From Legionellales bacterium UBA4759 (GTDB lineage: Bacteria > Pseudomonadota > Gammaproteobacteria > Legionellales > Legionellaceae), in NCBI GenBank assembly GCA_002403515.1, contig DHHZ01000124.1, positions 1 through 46,718 of the forward strand: a DNA stretch of 46,718 nt, written 5' to 3'. Shown here piece by piece: positions 1 to 8,051 of the stretch. Both the position numbers and the translations under genes were made by a program. The notes under the pieces were generated by a model. It was not told the DNA's origin. It saw only the letters and a program-made list of their open reading frames with translations, and did not search any database. Each line of letters opens with the position of its first letter. Positions within the stretch are counted from its first letter, which is position 1.

Positions 1-324
1 ATTGTCAACACTATTTTTTAAACTTTTTACGTTTTTTTGCTTTTATTTATTGGTGCTTGATAAGTATCCTCCATTCATTATTTTTTTTGATCTAAATGCA
101 CTGTATTGATCTAATTACCCCGTCATTTCAGGGTTTATGATCTTGGATTAACAAATGATTATATACACCGTGTTTCACAAACTCACATCCAAATCATTTT
201 TAATCTATATATATATACAGATATTGATGATGAAGATTGTTATTTATTATTGAGCTTCTTATATGAATGATATTTCCAGGGGATTGTAGAATATGTGTTT
301 TTTACTAAAGAGTTTTAAAAGGAA
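1..324. other. AT-rich non-coding stretch downstream of folA
   Basis: No convincing gene is visible on either strand. The stretch is strongly AT-rich, with a TATATATATA run near 205-215 and a short direct repeat of TTGATCTAA near 88 and 107. A weak ACCC/GGGT dyad near 117-134 lacks a T-run and is not convincing as a terminator. The folA stop lies at its right edge, so it holds the 3' end of the lptD-surA-pdxA-folA transcript. Confidence 0.5.
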
Positions 325-798
325 TTAAATTTTGATGTATTCTTTGAATACCATGTCATAGATGTTTTTTTCATCAGCTGGATATCTATCTTCTTGAATA
401 CATTGAAATTGCTTTTTATCAATTTTAGGAAAGAAAGTATCCGCTTGTAAATTGGCGTCAACTTCTGTCAATAAGATACGGTTTGCAAGAGGTAAACATA
501 ATTCATAAATTTGTGCACCGCCAATGATCATTATTTCTTTTTGTTCTTTTACAAGTTCTTTTATGTCATGAATAACCGTGACACTAGGGATTTGTAATTT
601 TTGTGTTGTTAAAACTATATTTTCTCTGTCTTTCAGTGGTTTACCTATCGAATCATAGGTTTTACGCCCCATGACGATAGTATGTCCCATGGTCATTTTT
701 CTAAAAAATGCCATATCAGCTGGCAAATGCCATAACAACTGTCCTTGATATCCAATACCATAGTTATTATCTACCGCAGCAATTAATGTCATGCTCAT
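325..798 (-). CDS. folA: Dihydrofolate reductase
   Basis: FolA reduces dihydrofolate to tetrahydrofolate with NADPH in the cytoplasm, supplying one-carbon carriers. The 157-residue length is normal for bacterial chromosomal DHFR. Visible family motifs are GIGYQGQLLWHLPAD near the N-terminus with the catalytic acid at Asp28, the NADPH-binding GRKTYDSIG, and IIGGAQIYE. The start is supported by GAGGAC about 7 bases upstream. The ATG overlaps the pdxA stop as ATGA, so the gene is probably translationally coupled. It is the last gene of the minus-strand run lptD-surA-pdxA-folA. The tetrahydrofolate it makes also feeds the glycine cleavage system encoded elsewhere in the window. A second in-frame ATG two codons in makes little difference. 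Confidence 0.96.
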   Translation of the reverse strand: MSMTLIAAVDNNYGIGYQGQLLWHLPADMAFFRKMTMGHTIVMGRKTYDSIGKPLKDRENIVLTTQKLQIPSVTVIHDIKELVKEQKEIMIIGGAQIYELCLPLANRILLTEVDANLQADTFFPKIDKKQFQCIQEDRYPADEKNIYDMVFKEYIKI

Positions 799-1763
799 TT
801 TATTTGTCCTCGATGCAAAACCATATTTTTTGCCACGGCTATGGCGGTAAACAAACTGTCTGCTTTTGCATTCCCACTACCAGCAAGCTCTAAAGCTGTG
901 CCATGATCTACAGAGGTTCTTATAATAGGTAACCCTAAACTGATGTTAGCTGCTTTTCCAAATGTAGCATACTTAAGAACTGCAAGGCCTTGATCATGAT
1001 ACATAGCAATATAAACATCATAGTCTTCTTTTATAAACATGGTATCGGCTGAAAATGGTCCTTTAATTTGAATTCCTTGTTTTTGCAATTGTAAAATCGC
1101 GGGCCTAATAATTTTGATTTCCTCATCGCCCAATGCTCCATCTTCTCCAGCATGTGGGTTTAAACCTGCTATTGCTATTCTGGGATTATTAATACCAAAA
1201 TCATTTTTTAATCCATGGTGGATTGTTTCAACTATCGTTGTAATTTTCTTAAGGTTGATTGCATCTGCAACTTTTTTGATAGGTAAATGTGTTGTTACCA
1301 ATGCTACCCTAAATCTCTCATCTGCTAACATCATGACGACTTGTGGTGATTTGCATATTTTTTGAAAGAATTCTGTATGCCCTAGAAAATCAGGACGCGC
1401 ATGTTGTAATTGTGCTTTATGTACAGGAGCAGTCACTAAACCACTGAATTGGCCATCTAACACTTGTCGACATGCCCATTCCAACATCTCAATAACCGCT
1501 TGAGCATTTTCAGGGTTCAATTGACCAGGTATAACCTCTTGTGCGCAAGGAATATCATATACCATCAATTGGCCAGGCTTTGATGGTATATTCGGTTGAT
1601 AATTCAGTATTTCCAATTCAATGTTTAATAGTTTCGCTCTTTTTCTTAGTTCTTCCTTATCACCAACAAATACCAAATTTTCAAGAGCCATTGCCGCTTC
1701 AATGCATATGTCTGGACCAATGCCTGCCGGTTCGCCTGTTGTGATAAGTAAAGGTTTCATCAT
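795..1763 (-). CDS. pdxA: 4-hydroxythreonine-4-phosphate dehydrogenase
   Basis: PdxA oxidises 4-phosphohydroxy-L-threonine in the deoxyxylulose-5-phosphate-dependent route to pyridoxal phosphate. At 322 residues it has the usual length. Signature elements are TTGEPAGIGPD at the N-terminus, GHTEFF (His129), TTHLP (His159), GLNPHAGE (His204) and MYHDQG (His256). The last three correspond to the metal-binding histidines of the family. The start overlaps the surA stop by 4 bases and its own stop overlaps folA by 4 bases. surA-pdxA adjacency is a widely conserved gammaproteobacterial arrangement. Two adjacent ATG codons begin the frame, and either could be used. The PLP product is needed by the GcvP subunits and by EpmB in this window. 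Confidence 0.96.
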   Translation of the reverse strand: MMKPLLITTGEPAGIGPDICIEAAMALENLVFVGDKEELRKRAKLLNIELEILNYQPNIPSKPGQLMVYDIPCAQEVIPGQLNPENAQAVIEMLEWACRQVLDGQFSGLVTAPVHKAQLQHARPDFLGHTEFFQKICKSPQVVMMLADERFRVALVTTHLPIKKVADAINLKKITTIVETIHHGLKNDFGINNPRIAIAGLNPHAGEDGALGDEEIKIIRPAILQLQKQGIQIKGPFSADTMFIKEDYDVYIAMYHDQGLAVLKYATFGKAANISLGLPIIRTSVDHGTALELAGSGNAKADSLFTAIAVAKNMVLHRGQIK

Positions 1764-3043
1764 GCAAGCTTTTTATCAATGATATTAATATAAGCTTGCG
1801 CACGAATATGCTGCTGCCAAACTTGAACAGCTTGTTCAAAACGTTTTTGTTGCAACATTGCACGTACTTTTTGACGCTGAAAAGCTTTTGAATCATCTTC
1901 TATTTTTCTTTCTACAACCTGCATGATATGCCAACCAAAAGGTGTTTTCACAGGTTCGCTGATTTGTCCCTCTGGCAATTTATCCATAACTTCTGAAAAT
2001 TGCGGCACCAGTTCGTTGGATACAACCCAACCCATGTCACCACCTTTGACTGCAGTTACCGCATCAACAGAATACTGTTTGGCAAGCGTATCAAATTTTT
2101 TCCCTGCTTTAATCTGATGAGATAAATTTTGAATAAATCGCTCTGCCTCGACTTCTGTCATTTGTGGACCTGGTTTAATAAGGATATGTTTTACATGGGT
2201 TTTCACTATCTTGTGATGAAGAGCATCTTCATTGATTGCTAATAATTTAATGAGTTGCCAACCATTGGGGGTTCGAATAGGTCCTTTAATTTGATTGGGC
2301 TGCATATCCACAACTGCCTTAGCAAAAATATCGGGCAATTCTGCTAAATATCTTTCCCCAAGATCGCCACCATCTAAAGCATACTCATCACTGGATTCAG
2401 TCATCGCTAATTGACTAAAATCAGCGCCATCGTTCACAAGTTTTAATAAGTTTTGAGCTTTTTGTTTTGCAGCAGCAACTTCTTCAACACTTGGCTTTTC
2501 AGAGACTGGTACTACTATATTTTGCACATGGAATTTCTTTTGATTAACCTGATCATCAATGGCCTCTGATAAATAATCTTCGACCTGTTTATCCGAAACA
2601 CGAATATCTCTTGCAACAGCTTGTTGCTGAGTTCGAGTTAACAACACTTCTTTTTTTAAGTTTTCTCTATAAGCTTCCCAATTTAAACCATGCTTAACGA
2701 GCTCTTCTTTGAGTTGATCAATTGTTAATTTATTTTGCAGTGCAATGTTTCGAATAATGTCATCTAATTCTTCATCTTCTAAAATAATATTATTATTTTT
2801 GGCGACTTGTAATTGAAGATGCACATCAATTAAATGCTGTAAAACTTTTTTGCGTAACACATCTTCTTGAGGAATTTGCTGATGGGTTGCTGTCAATTGC
2901 ATTTTTGTTTCAGCCAAATGTTTTTCAAGCTCACTTTTGGTAATAACCATGTCATTGACTTCAGCAACAGCTGAGTCTAACGGTTGAGATAAGCCAATAG
3001 AGCTCATTAATATACAAGATACTAGAACCGTAAACTTATTCAT
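1760..3043 (-). CDS. surA: Periplasmic peptidyl-prolyl isomerase and OMP chaperone SurA
   Basis: SurA escorts unfolded outer-membrane proteins, LptD among them, through the periplasm. From the ATG at 3043 the protein has 427 residues, almost the E. coli length. A signal peptide (hydrophobic core at about residues 4-18) is followed by the N-terminal chaperone region. Two parvulin domains lie at about residues 171-268 and 282-380; each contains a GGDLG/GGDMG motif and ends in a TPNGW/TPFGW motif. The open frame extends 34 codons further upstream, but that would bury the signal peptide and overlap lptD. The internal ATG, with AGAGG about 10 bases ahead and a 22-bp gap to lptD, is preferred. It lies between its client gene lptD and pdxA, as in many gammaproteobacteria. 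Confidence 0.95.
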   Translation of the reverse strand: MNKFTVLVSCILMSSIGLSQPLDSAVAEVNDMVITKSELEKHLAETKMQLTATHQQIPQEDVLRKKVLQHLIDVHLQLQVAKNNNIILEDEELDDIIRNIALQNKLTIDQLKEELVKHGLNWEAYRENLKKEVLLTRTQQQAVARDIRVSDKQVEDYLSEAIDDQVNQKKFHVQNIVVPVSEKPSVEEVAAAKQKAQNLLKLVNDGADFSQLAMTESSDEYALDGGDLGERYLAELPDIFAKAVVDMQPNQIKGPIRTPNGWQLIKLLAINEDALHHKIVKTHVKHILIKPGPQMTEVEAERFIQNLSHQIKAGKKFDTLAKQYSVDAVTAVKGGDMGWVVSNELVPQFSEVMDKLPEGQISEPVKTPFGWHIMQVVERKIEDDSKAFQRQKVRAMLQQKRFEQAVQVWQQHIRAQAYINIIDKKLA

Positions 3044-3065
3044 TTTTTTCGAAACCTCTATTGAA

Positions 3066-5588
3066 TTAATGTTTAAAAATATTATACAACCCTGGCAAAT
3101 AAGTTTGAATAGTTGCTGCAGGATCACTATTCGCCGCGGAACCAAGTCCCTTGAGCAAGATTTGGAAATAAATATTATTATTATATTGTGGGTTCAAGGT
3201 TTGAGGGGCTAAACTTTGGAATACTCGCCCACCTAAAAATCGAAATGCCCAACAACAACTGTCATATTGAACCCCACCAAAAGTCAACATCGCATATTGA
3301 TTGGAAATATTATAACTATATATGCCAAGGGTACTCCACTTTTCATTCAAAGGCCATGCATAGCCTGCTGAAATTTGATTAAGAGCTTGCTGATCAATTG
3401 GTGCTTTTAAACCGGAGATAATATTACCGTTGACCAAATAGCTATAACCTAGATGAATAATTCTATCGGGTGCTGGCTGGAAATGTAAATTCATATCACC
3501 ATTATTGGAGCTTCTGGTATAAACATCGTAGGCATAATTTCCAATAATAGCCCAATTCGGTGTTAATGTATAAACCAAACGTGAGGCAACAGGTGAGAAG
3601 GATGACGTTTGTGGCAAATAGCCCAAAGATAGTGGATCTTCCTCACAAGGCTCTCCATTGGCTGCATAACATAAATTTAATTTTCGCCGTTGAAAATATC
3701 CAATTTGACCAACGGTCAATGCCACTTTTTCTAAACCAGTGCTTGGATTGATTAACCTGGAACTGAGGGAATAAGACATTTGATTTGTATCACCGATTCT
3801 ATCAAATCCGGAGAAACGATTGGGACGAAACAATTGATCAGTATTGAAAATCATATAAGCAGACTCAAAAGCCGGAACCACGGTTTGATTCTGATAAGGA
3901 ACATATAAGTAATACAAACGGGGTTCCACAGTATGCTGCCAAGATTTTCTAAAAAATGAAGCATACTTGTCAAAATATAAACCCGAGTCGATGCTATAAC
4001 GCGGTATTGCAACAGAATAGTTGGTCGTGGCATTTGGTAAAACATTGTCGAGCTGATAAAAATTGGACATCAACTCGATACCTGGTTTCATATAACCAAA
4101 GCTTCTTTTCATATTGAAAGAATAATTCGGATTTAAATGAAAACGAGGTCCCTGGGGAGCCAACTGATAACCTATCCACTGAAATTGGTCATACTGTGAA
4201 TGAATCAAAAGGTCGCCACCAAGCACATGATTATAAACACCATTGGCAAGTACCTGAGGTTGTCGTGCGTAAAGTTGTGTTACAAAAGATTGATTGATAG
4301 GTTGTAAGGTCTGATAACTTTGTAGCATAGTACGCAAGTACCAATGCTCGGTTTGATAATTTAACTCACCTTGTCTTAAAATCTGATTTTGTGTCATTAC
4401 TGATAAATTATTACTAAAATCTTGAAAGTAATAATCATCAGATACTTTTTGGTAATCGACTTTCATTCCCACGCCCAAAGGTAAAGTCGAATCATCACGA
4501 AACATGACCGACCAACGATTCTTTGAGAGATTATCCAACTGCGGGTAAAGTGCACGATTGGAGTTTAAGAATTTTGCAAACATTTGATCATTGGGTAAAA
4601 AATTTCCCACGAATAAACCGGATGTTCCTGGCAATAGATACCTAAACTCCCCACCTAACATTAAGCCTCTTAAGGTATAAATTTGTGGGTTTAAAGTTGC
4701 GTCATAGTTTGGGGCAATATTCCAGTAATAAGGAATGGAGATGTTATAACCTCCAATATTTGTAAAACCAACGGTTGGTGTTAAAAACCCAGATTGTCTC
4801 TTACCTGAAATTGGGAACGTCATGTAAGGCATATACAAAAGAGGTTTATCAAAGACGCGAAAACTGGTGTGTTTTGCAATACCTCGTTCTGTTTTGGTAT
4901 TTAATTCTAAGTGCTTGGCTAATATTTTCCAGGTGGTTGAACTTGGCGAGCATGTCGAAAAGCTTGCATCATCTAAATAGATCATGCCATCGGAAGTTTT
5001 TTGAATTTTCTTAGCTGTTCCCCAGGCCGGTAAAATAGCATGAGAACGGTTTAAATCTAATTTATAGCCAGCATTCCAAGCAACACCTTTTTCATGGATG
5101 GGATCATAAATGGCATAATCACCGACAATTTTTTTCCCTGGCTCCCGAATTTTAATATTATCAAGCAATTCAACCCCATCAATTTGACCTGTTCTAGGAT
5201 TGCGATGAATATAGGCGGTATTGGCTTGTAATAATCTTTGATTTTGTTGCACAGAGACATTGCCATGCAAACGTGAACAGCCACCTTCGGACAATTCAAC
5301 TTGATTGGCTTTCAATTTAATTTGATTAAGAGGCAAAGTCTCTTGAATGGGCTCTGAATTAAAAAAGCCCCCACAACACCCCCCAGGGGTACTGTTCCAA
5401 AGAATTTGTTGAAAGAAATTTTCTGGGGTTTGATGTTGATTTAGAATTTCTTGTTTTTTTTGAGGAGAAATACACGCGATAACAGGCTCTGGTTCGTACT
5501 TTGATTGAGTTGCCCAGGTTTCAATAAAAGTAAAAAAACCAATAAAAAAAATAATAATTATGTTTTTATATTTATTTTTTATTATCAC
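3066..5588 (-). CDS. lptD: LPS-assembly outer-membrane protein LptD
   Basis: LptD is the outer-membrane beta-barrel that, with the lipoprotein LptE, inserts lipopolysaccharide into the outer leaflet. The 840-residue product has a hydrophobic signal segment (residues 9-22) and an OstA-type periplasmic domain at roughly residues 90-170. A long beta-barrel rich in aromatic and alternating residues follows. Cysteines at 71-72 and 104 and the CC pair at 778-779 (YDSCCWAF) fit the inter-domain disulfides of the family. The start codon is GTG, preceded by AGGAAAG at 5-base spacing. No upstream ATG is possible because ATGTGA intervenes. It heads the lptD-surA-pdxA-folA run and is divergent from amgK-murU. 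Confidence 0.94.
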   Translation of the reverse strand: MIIKNKYKNIIIIFFIGFFTFIETWATQSKYEPEPVIACISPQKKQEILNQHQTPENFFQQILWNSTPGGCCGGFFNSEPIQETLPLNQIKLKANQVELSEGGCSRLHGNVSVQQNQRLLQANTAYIHRNPRTGQIDGVELLDNIKIREPGKKIVGDYAIYDPIHEKGVAWNAGYKLDLNRSHAILPAWGTAKKIQKTSDGMIYLDDASFSTCSPSSTTWKILAKHLELNTKTERGIAKHTSFRVFDKPLLYMPYMTFPISGKRQSGFLTPTVGFTNIGGYNISIPYYWNIAPNYDATLNPQIYTLRGLMLGGEFRYLLPGTSGLFVGNFLPNDQMFAKFLNSNRALYPQLDNLSKNRWSVMFRDDSTLPLGVGMKVDYQKVSDDYYFQDFSNNLSVMTQNQILRQGELNYQTEHWYLRTMLQSYQTLQPINQSFVTQLYARQPQVLANGVYNHVLGGDLLIHSQYDQFQWIGYQLAPQGPRFHLNPNYSFNMKRSFGYMKPGIELMSNFYQLDNVLPNATTNYSVAIPRYSIDSGLYFDKYASFFRKSWQHTVEPRLYYLYVPYQNQTVVPAFESAYMIFNTDQLFRPNRFSGFDRIGDTNQMSYSLSSRLINPSTGLEKVALTVGQIGYFQRRKLNLCYAANGEPCEEDPLSLGYLPQTSSFSPVASRLVYTLTPNWAIIGNYAYDVYTRSSNNGDMNLHFQPAPDRIIHLGYSYLVNGNIISGLKAPIDQQALNQISAGYAWPLNEKWSTLGIYSYNISNQYAMLTFGGVQYDSCCWAFRFLGGRVFQSLAPQTLNPQYNNNIYFQILLKGLGSAANSDPAATIQTYLPGLYNIFKH

Positions 5589-5610
5589 ATCTTTCCTATT
5601 AGGATATAAT
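5582..5610 (+). promoter_or_regulatory. Candidate sigma-70 promoter for amgK-murU
   Basis: A -35-like TTATCA at 5582-5587 and a consensus -10 TATAAT at 5605-5610 are separated by 17 bases. This would give a leader of about 45 nucleotides before the amgK ATG. The -35 element overlaps the GTG start codon of the divergent lptD, so the two units would share regulatory DNA. Called by eye only. Confidence 0.45.
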
Positions 5611-5660
5611 ATATTTTTTATTCATGGTTACCTTTCATTTATTCGCCAAAGGATTATAGC

Positions 5661-6671
5661 ATGCTTCATCATCAAGACCTACTGCAAGAATGGTTAAAAA
5701 ATGATTGTCATTTGCATATTCACGATATTCAAGCTTTAAAAGGTGATGCAAGCCTGCGAAGATATTATCGTGTTTTGGGAGAATTTCCAAATCAAAAACC
5801 CGCACCTTTTATTTTAATGGATGCTAAAAATGCGGCTGAAAAAACTGAGCAATTCATTTTTGTAGGAAAAATGCTAGAGTCTTTATCTGTTCGAGTACCA
5901 AAAATCTATCAAATTAATCATGAAAATGGGTTTCTTTTACTTGAAGATTTAGGCGAAACACAATTATTAGACATCCTCAATCCTGGTAATGTTGATGTAT
6001 TCTACAAGGCCGCTTTTGATACATTAGCGAATTTACAATTGAATGCAGCTCGTGTCGACATCCCTCAAAAATTACCTCACTTTGACTATCGACACATGCA
6101 CACTGAAGTGCAACTATTTGTTGATTGGTTTCTTAAAAAACACCTTCAACTTGAGCTTGATACTTCAACCCATAAAATGATTGAGAATACCTTTGATCAA
6201 CTCCTCAAAACCATTGAAACCTATCCCCACACCATTATTCATCGAGATTTTCACTCTAGAAATTTAATGGTGATGCAAAACCATATGTTAGGTGTTATTG
6301 ATTTCCAAGATGCCATGTATGGACCAAGAGCCTATGATGTGGTTTCTTTATTAAAAGATTGTTACATCGTTTGGGATGAAAACCTACAAAAAAAATATTG
6401 TCATTATTTCTTGGATAAAATTCATCAATATCAAGATTTTGAAAACTTTTGGCAAGAGTTTCAAATTTGTGGTTTGCAACGACATTTAAAAGTTTTAGGG
6501 ATTTTCGCACGTATTAATTATCGCGACCATAAACCAGGCTTCATGAACGATTTACCAAGGGTGTGGAATTATACCATAACAGCTTTAAAGCAACTCCCTG
6601 AATTGGATGTGTTTTATAGTTATTTGAAAAATACCGTAGAACCCATTTTTTTAAATACTTTAAAACCATGA
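5661..6671 (+). CDS. amgK: N-acetylmuramate/N-acetylglucosamine anomeric kinase
   Basis: AmgK phosphorylates the anomeric position of MurNAc (and GlcNAc) recovered from peptidoglycan, the first step of the recycling shunt that yields UDP-MurNAc. The 336-residue protein has an aminoglycoside-phosphotransferase-type kinase fold. It shows the catalytic HRDFHSRN at residues 194-201, the metal-binding IDFQDA at 213-218, and LLEDLG at about residue 93. AAGGA lies about 8 bases before the ATG. The stop overlaps the murU start by 4 bases. The pairing amgK-murU divergent from lptD matches the Pseudomonas arrangement, which supports this specific name over a generic phosphotransferase. Confidence 0.88.
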   Translation: MLHHQDLLQEWLKNDCHLHIHDIQALKGDASLRRYYRVLGEFPNQKPAPFILMDAKNAAEKTEQFIFVGKMLESLSVRVPKIYQINHENGFLLLEDLGETQLLDILNPGNVDVFYKAAFDTLANLQLNAARVDIPQKLPHFDYRHMHTEVQLFVDWFLKKHLQLELDTSTHKMIENTFDQLLKTIETYPHTIIHRDFHSRNLMVMQNHMLGVIDFQDAMYGPRAYDVVSLLKDCYIVWDENLQKKYCHYFLDKIHQYQDFENFWQEFQICGLQRHLKVLGIFARINYRDHKPGFMNDLPRVWNYTITALKQLPELDVFYSYLKNTVEPIFLNTLKP

Positions 6672-7342
6672 TGATAGATACTGCTTTGATTTTTGCTGCC
6701 GGGCGTGGAGAACGCCTGATGCCCTACACCAAAACCAATCCAAAGCCGATGTTATTGATTGACAATAAACCGCTCATTGAACATCATTTGAACCGCTTAA
6801 GTGCCTGCGGTATAAAACAAGTTGTGATTAACCTAGCGTATCTAGGGTATAAAATTAAACATTATTTTGGTAATGGTCAAAGTTTTGGTTTACATATAGA
6901 GTATTTGCCTGAACCGCCTGGCGGTTTAGAAACTGGTGGAACGCTTGCTTATCTGGTTAAAACCCATCGCATACAAGACGATTCGACTATTTTATGTTTA
7001 AATGGCGACATACACACAGACTATCAACCCAATCCTCAAATTGAATTATTAGATTCTTGCAATGGACATTTGATCTTGATACCTGAGCATGAAGAAAAAC
7101 CACCAGCTAATTTTGGTTGGTCCCCTAATACACATTGTATAGAAACGCATCCCAAAAAATATATTTTTTCTGGTATTGCATACTATCGATGCAAAGCCTT
7201 AAAAGATTTACCCCTAGGCCGATATAGCATTCGTGATTGGCTTTATGAACAAACTGCGAATAAGGCTTTAACTGGTGAGGTTTTTAATGGGTTTTGGCAA
7301 GACATTGGTAGCCCTGCCATCCTTAAAAAGTTTATTCGATAG
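6668..7342 (+). CDS. murU: N-acetylmuramate-1-phosphate uridylyltransferase
   Basis: MurU converts MurNAc-1-phosphate and UTP to UDP-MurNAc, feeding recycled muramic acid back into peptidoglycan synthesis and bypassing MurA. The 224 residues carry the sugar-phosphate nucleotidyltransferase signature AAGRGERLMPYTKTNPKPML (residues 10-29), LETGGTLA (87-94) and the metal-binding LNGDI (111-115). The size and the coupled position behind amgK favour MurU over glucose- or mannose-1-phosphate transferases. The 3' end overlaps a convergent gene by 11 bases. Confidence 0.87.
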   Translation: MMIDTALIFAAGRGERLMPYTKTNPKPMLLIDNKPLIEHHLNRLSACGIKQVVINLAYLGYKIKHYFGNGQSFGLHIEYLPEPPGGLETGGTLAYLVKTHRIQDDSTILCLNGDIHTDYQPNPQIELLDSCNGHLILIPEHEEKPPANFGWSPNTHCIETHPKKYIFSGIAYYRCKALKDLPLGRYSIRDWLYEQTANKALTGEVFNGFWQDIGSPAILKKFIR

Positions 7343-8051
7343 TGGGTGCGTTCATCTCTGAAGATGATTCCTGAGCTTTCCTGGCTTTGGATTCCCCAAA
7401 CTTCTCAACACCAAAATCAATGGTGCCTTGATTGGATAGAACTTTGTTTTGTTTCATACTGTTTTCAATATGCCCTTGAAGCTTTACACCATTTTCTTGA
7501 ATTTTATGATTCAGCTCGTCAAATGATAATATTCTTCCATTCCCTTCTGCAGTATTTAAAACAAACTGTCCATTGACAACCCCCACGCCAATTTCACTTA
7601 ATAAGGCGGCCTCAACATAGGACTGTAAACCATTGATATAATCATCAACGCTCAAACCTCGCGCTTTACACCAATTATCTAATGATTGATTGCCGACTAT
7701 ATATCGACAACCCATTAGAGCTTCGGCGTTGGCATCAACAACCAGCTCAAGACTCAAATTATCCATAGGATTTTTAGGATCCATTTTACGTTGATAAATT
7801 TGCTGTGATGATTCAATAGGATCCGTGGGTGGCATTGGAGAGGCAATACCTTTATGAATATTGCGCTCAAAATCGGATTGATTTTCTAACTGCGCATCTC
7901 GCAATTCAATCAAAGAATTAATATATGTGGGATTAAATCCACTTTTAGATATTGCATTGATAGCATACTCCGTTGTATCTTCGTTTGTACAAAATGGCAG
8001 TATTTGGGCTATGGCAATACCTTGTAAATCCACGGGAATTTTAGCCACCAT
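7332..8051 (-). CDS. Uncharacterised protein translationally coupled to fadE
   Basis: I do not recognise this 239-residue protein. It has no signal peptide, no obvious membrane segment and no catalytic motif that I can name. The N-terminal 60 residues look globular. The middle contains a Pro-rich stretch (ASPMPPTDP, about residue 70). A region at about 105-175 looks alpha/beta. The C-terminus is polar and Ser/Glu-rich (QESSSEM). GGAG sits 6 bases before the ATG, inside the end of fadE, and the start overlaps the fadE stop by 11 bases, so it is almost certainly co-translated with fadE. Its end overlaps murU by 11 bases on the other strand. A role linked to fatty-acid oxidation is inferred from position only. 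Confidence 0.75.
   Translation of the reverse strand: MVAKIPVDLQGIAIAQILPFCTNEDTTEYAINAISKSGFNPTYINSLIELRDAQLENQSDFERNIHKGIASPMPPTDPIESSQQIYQRKMDPKNPMDNLSLELVVDANAEALMGCRYIVGNQSLDNWCKARGLSVDDYINGLQSYVEAALLSEIGVGVVNGQFVLNTAEGNGRILSFDELNHKIQENGVKLQGHIENSMKQNKVLSNQGTIDFGVEKFGESKARKAQESSSEMNAPTIE

Noticed and set aside
3044..3145. N-terminal extension of surA by 34 codons
   Set aside because: It would overlap lptD, lacks a ribosome-binding site and would place the signal peptide internally.
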